Source: Hyphomicrobiales bacterium
GTDB taxonomy: Bacteria > Pseudomonadota > Alphaproteobacteria > Rhizobiales > JAJFHR01
Direction: 5' to 3'
DNA length: 5,944 bases
Assembly: GCA_021775515.1 (NCBI GenBank)
Contig: JAJFHR010000217.1
Span: 1-5,944 of the forward strand
Made by a program: the position numbers and the translations under genes. The notes beneath the pieces are model-generated. The model saw only the letters and a program-made list of their open reading frames with translations, was not told the DNA's origin and ran no database searches. Positions within the stretch are counted from its first letter, which is position 1. Each line of letters starts with the position of its first letter. Positions 5,395 through 5,944 of the stretch are shown one piece after another.

Positions 5395-5423
5395 TTTATA
5401 CGGTTGATTTATCTGAAAAGCAA
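5395..5423 (-). promoter_or_regulatory. Sigma-70-type promoter for tRNA-Glu
   Basis: On the minus strand, TTGCTT (5418-5423) and TATAAA (5395-5400) are separated by exactly 17 bases. The -10 matches the consensus in five of six positions. The first base of the tRNA lies 18 bases past the -10, giving a short leader of about 11 bases that begins in a CCGGGGCG stretch. A GC-rich discriminator after the -10 is typical of stringently controlled stable-RNA promoters. Confidence 0.65.
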
Positions 5424-5468
5424 CCCAGAGCTTGGCAAATATAGCTCAAAGCACACTATTTTTTTATC

Positions 5469-5944
5469 TCAGGAAACCATGGGCACCGCTGCATCTTCGA
5501 TGATCATCTGAACCTCGCGACGCCCGCGCCATTCATTGAGTTTCAATCGGCCGGCAATATGCAGGGCGGATGGCTGCTTTTTCAACAAAAAATCATCGAG
5601 AACCGTGCCCCGCACCCGAAAGGCAATACCGTTGATGCGGGAACCATCTCCACTGGTCATGACACATCGCACATGGTCTTCTCCCACGCGCGCTGAATTA
5701 ACAATCCGGTGGGCGGGTAAGACAAACCGCGGCTCCGGGTTTCCCATGCCAAAAGGGCCGGCGCGATCCAGCATCGACATCATTTCCAGCGTGGCTCCAC
5801 CGGCAGAAAGTGCACCATCAATCATAAAACCCTGATGTTTTACCGCCTCGTCAATTTCAGGGCTCAGGCGCTCTTCAAGAAAGGCGCGCAACTGGCCCAA
5901 CTGCTCGCGCTGCACGGTCAAACCGGCCGCCATTTCATGACCTC
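5469..5944 (-). CDS. recJ: Single-stranded-DNA-specific exonuclease RecJ, C-terminal part
   Basis: The frame enters from the right edge, and the first complete codons read G-H-E-M-A-A-G-L-T-V, the conserved RecJ DHHA1-domain motif. The gene therefore continues beyond the window, and an internal Met at 5933 is not the start. About 157 C-terminal residues are visible: the end of the DHHA1 domain with R-A-F-L-E-E-R-L, then the RecJ OB-fold region with D-R-A-G-P-F-G-M-G-N-P-E-P-R-F, G-I-A-F-R-V, and the closing A-G-R-L-K-L-N-E-W-R-G-R-R-E-V-Q. RecJ degrades single-stranded DNA 5' to 3' in RecF-pathway recombination, mismatch repair and fork processing. The catalytic DHH motifs lie outside the window and cannot be checked. 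The end is a normal TGA, with tRNA-Glu following on the same strand. Confidence 0.96.
   Translation of the reverse strand, partial: GHEMAAGLTVQREQLGQLRAFLEERLSPEIDEAVKHQGFMIDGALSAGGATLEMMSMLDRAGPFGMGNPEPRFVLPAHRIVNSARVGEDHVRCVMTSGDGSRINGIAFRVRGTVLDDFLLKKQPSALHIAGRLKLNEWRGRREVQMIIEDAAVPMVS

Noticed and set aside
1..5944. CRISPR array, integrase, transposase, toxin-antitoxin or phage-defence genes
   Set aside because: Both strands were read for direct-repeat arrays and hallmark proteins and none were seen.

Overview
The window looks like an ordinary chromosomal segment of an alphaproteobacterium, most likely from the Hyphomicrobiales (Rhizobiales) side. The evidence is protein character: a two-domain cold-shock protein next to a secreted DUF192 protein, a RecJ C-terminus with the GHEMAAGL motif, an alphaproteobacterial-looking tRNA-Glu, and a glyoxalase with an E-P-W-A-S-M tail. 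Base composition is close to half GC in genes, with AT-rich spacers. No phage, insertion sequence, CRISPR array or other mobile element is visible. The organism assignment is inference from family resemblance, not from a database search.

Left part (1-2955), all on the minus strand: the N-terminus of a small secreted protein runs off the left edge. It is followed by a 450-bp spacer with a 16-bp perfect palindrome, then a secreted DUF192 protein, a double cold-shock-domain protein with a TTG start, a 400-bp spacer with a long inverted repeat, and a Sir2-family NAD-dependent deacylase.

Middle part (2956-4684): a short divergent intergenic region separates sir2 from a plus-strand operon of three tightly packed genes. 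These are a glyoxalase I-like VOC protein with all four metal ligands, a four-helix cytochrome b561, and a secreted YceI protein whose start overlaps the cytochrome stop by four bases. The cytochrome-YceI pair corresponds to the yceJ-yceI pair of E. coli and probably acts in membrane/periplasmic redox or isoprenoid handling. The glyoxalase detoxifies methylglyoxal.

Right part (4728-5944), minus strand: the C-terminal part of recJ enters from the right edge, followed by a tRNA-Glu(UUC) with its own recognisable promoter, a strong hairpin, and a decayed two-domain sulfurtransferase (sseA-like). The sulfurtransferase keeps its N-terminal fragment and its C-terminal end but has lost the middle. 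It also carries a frame change and a nonsense codon.

I found no convincing undescribed multi-gene system. The items most worth a second look are the sulfurtransferase pseudogene, the 49-bp inverted repeat upstream of the cold-shock gene, and the divergent sirtuin/glyoxalase arrangement.
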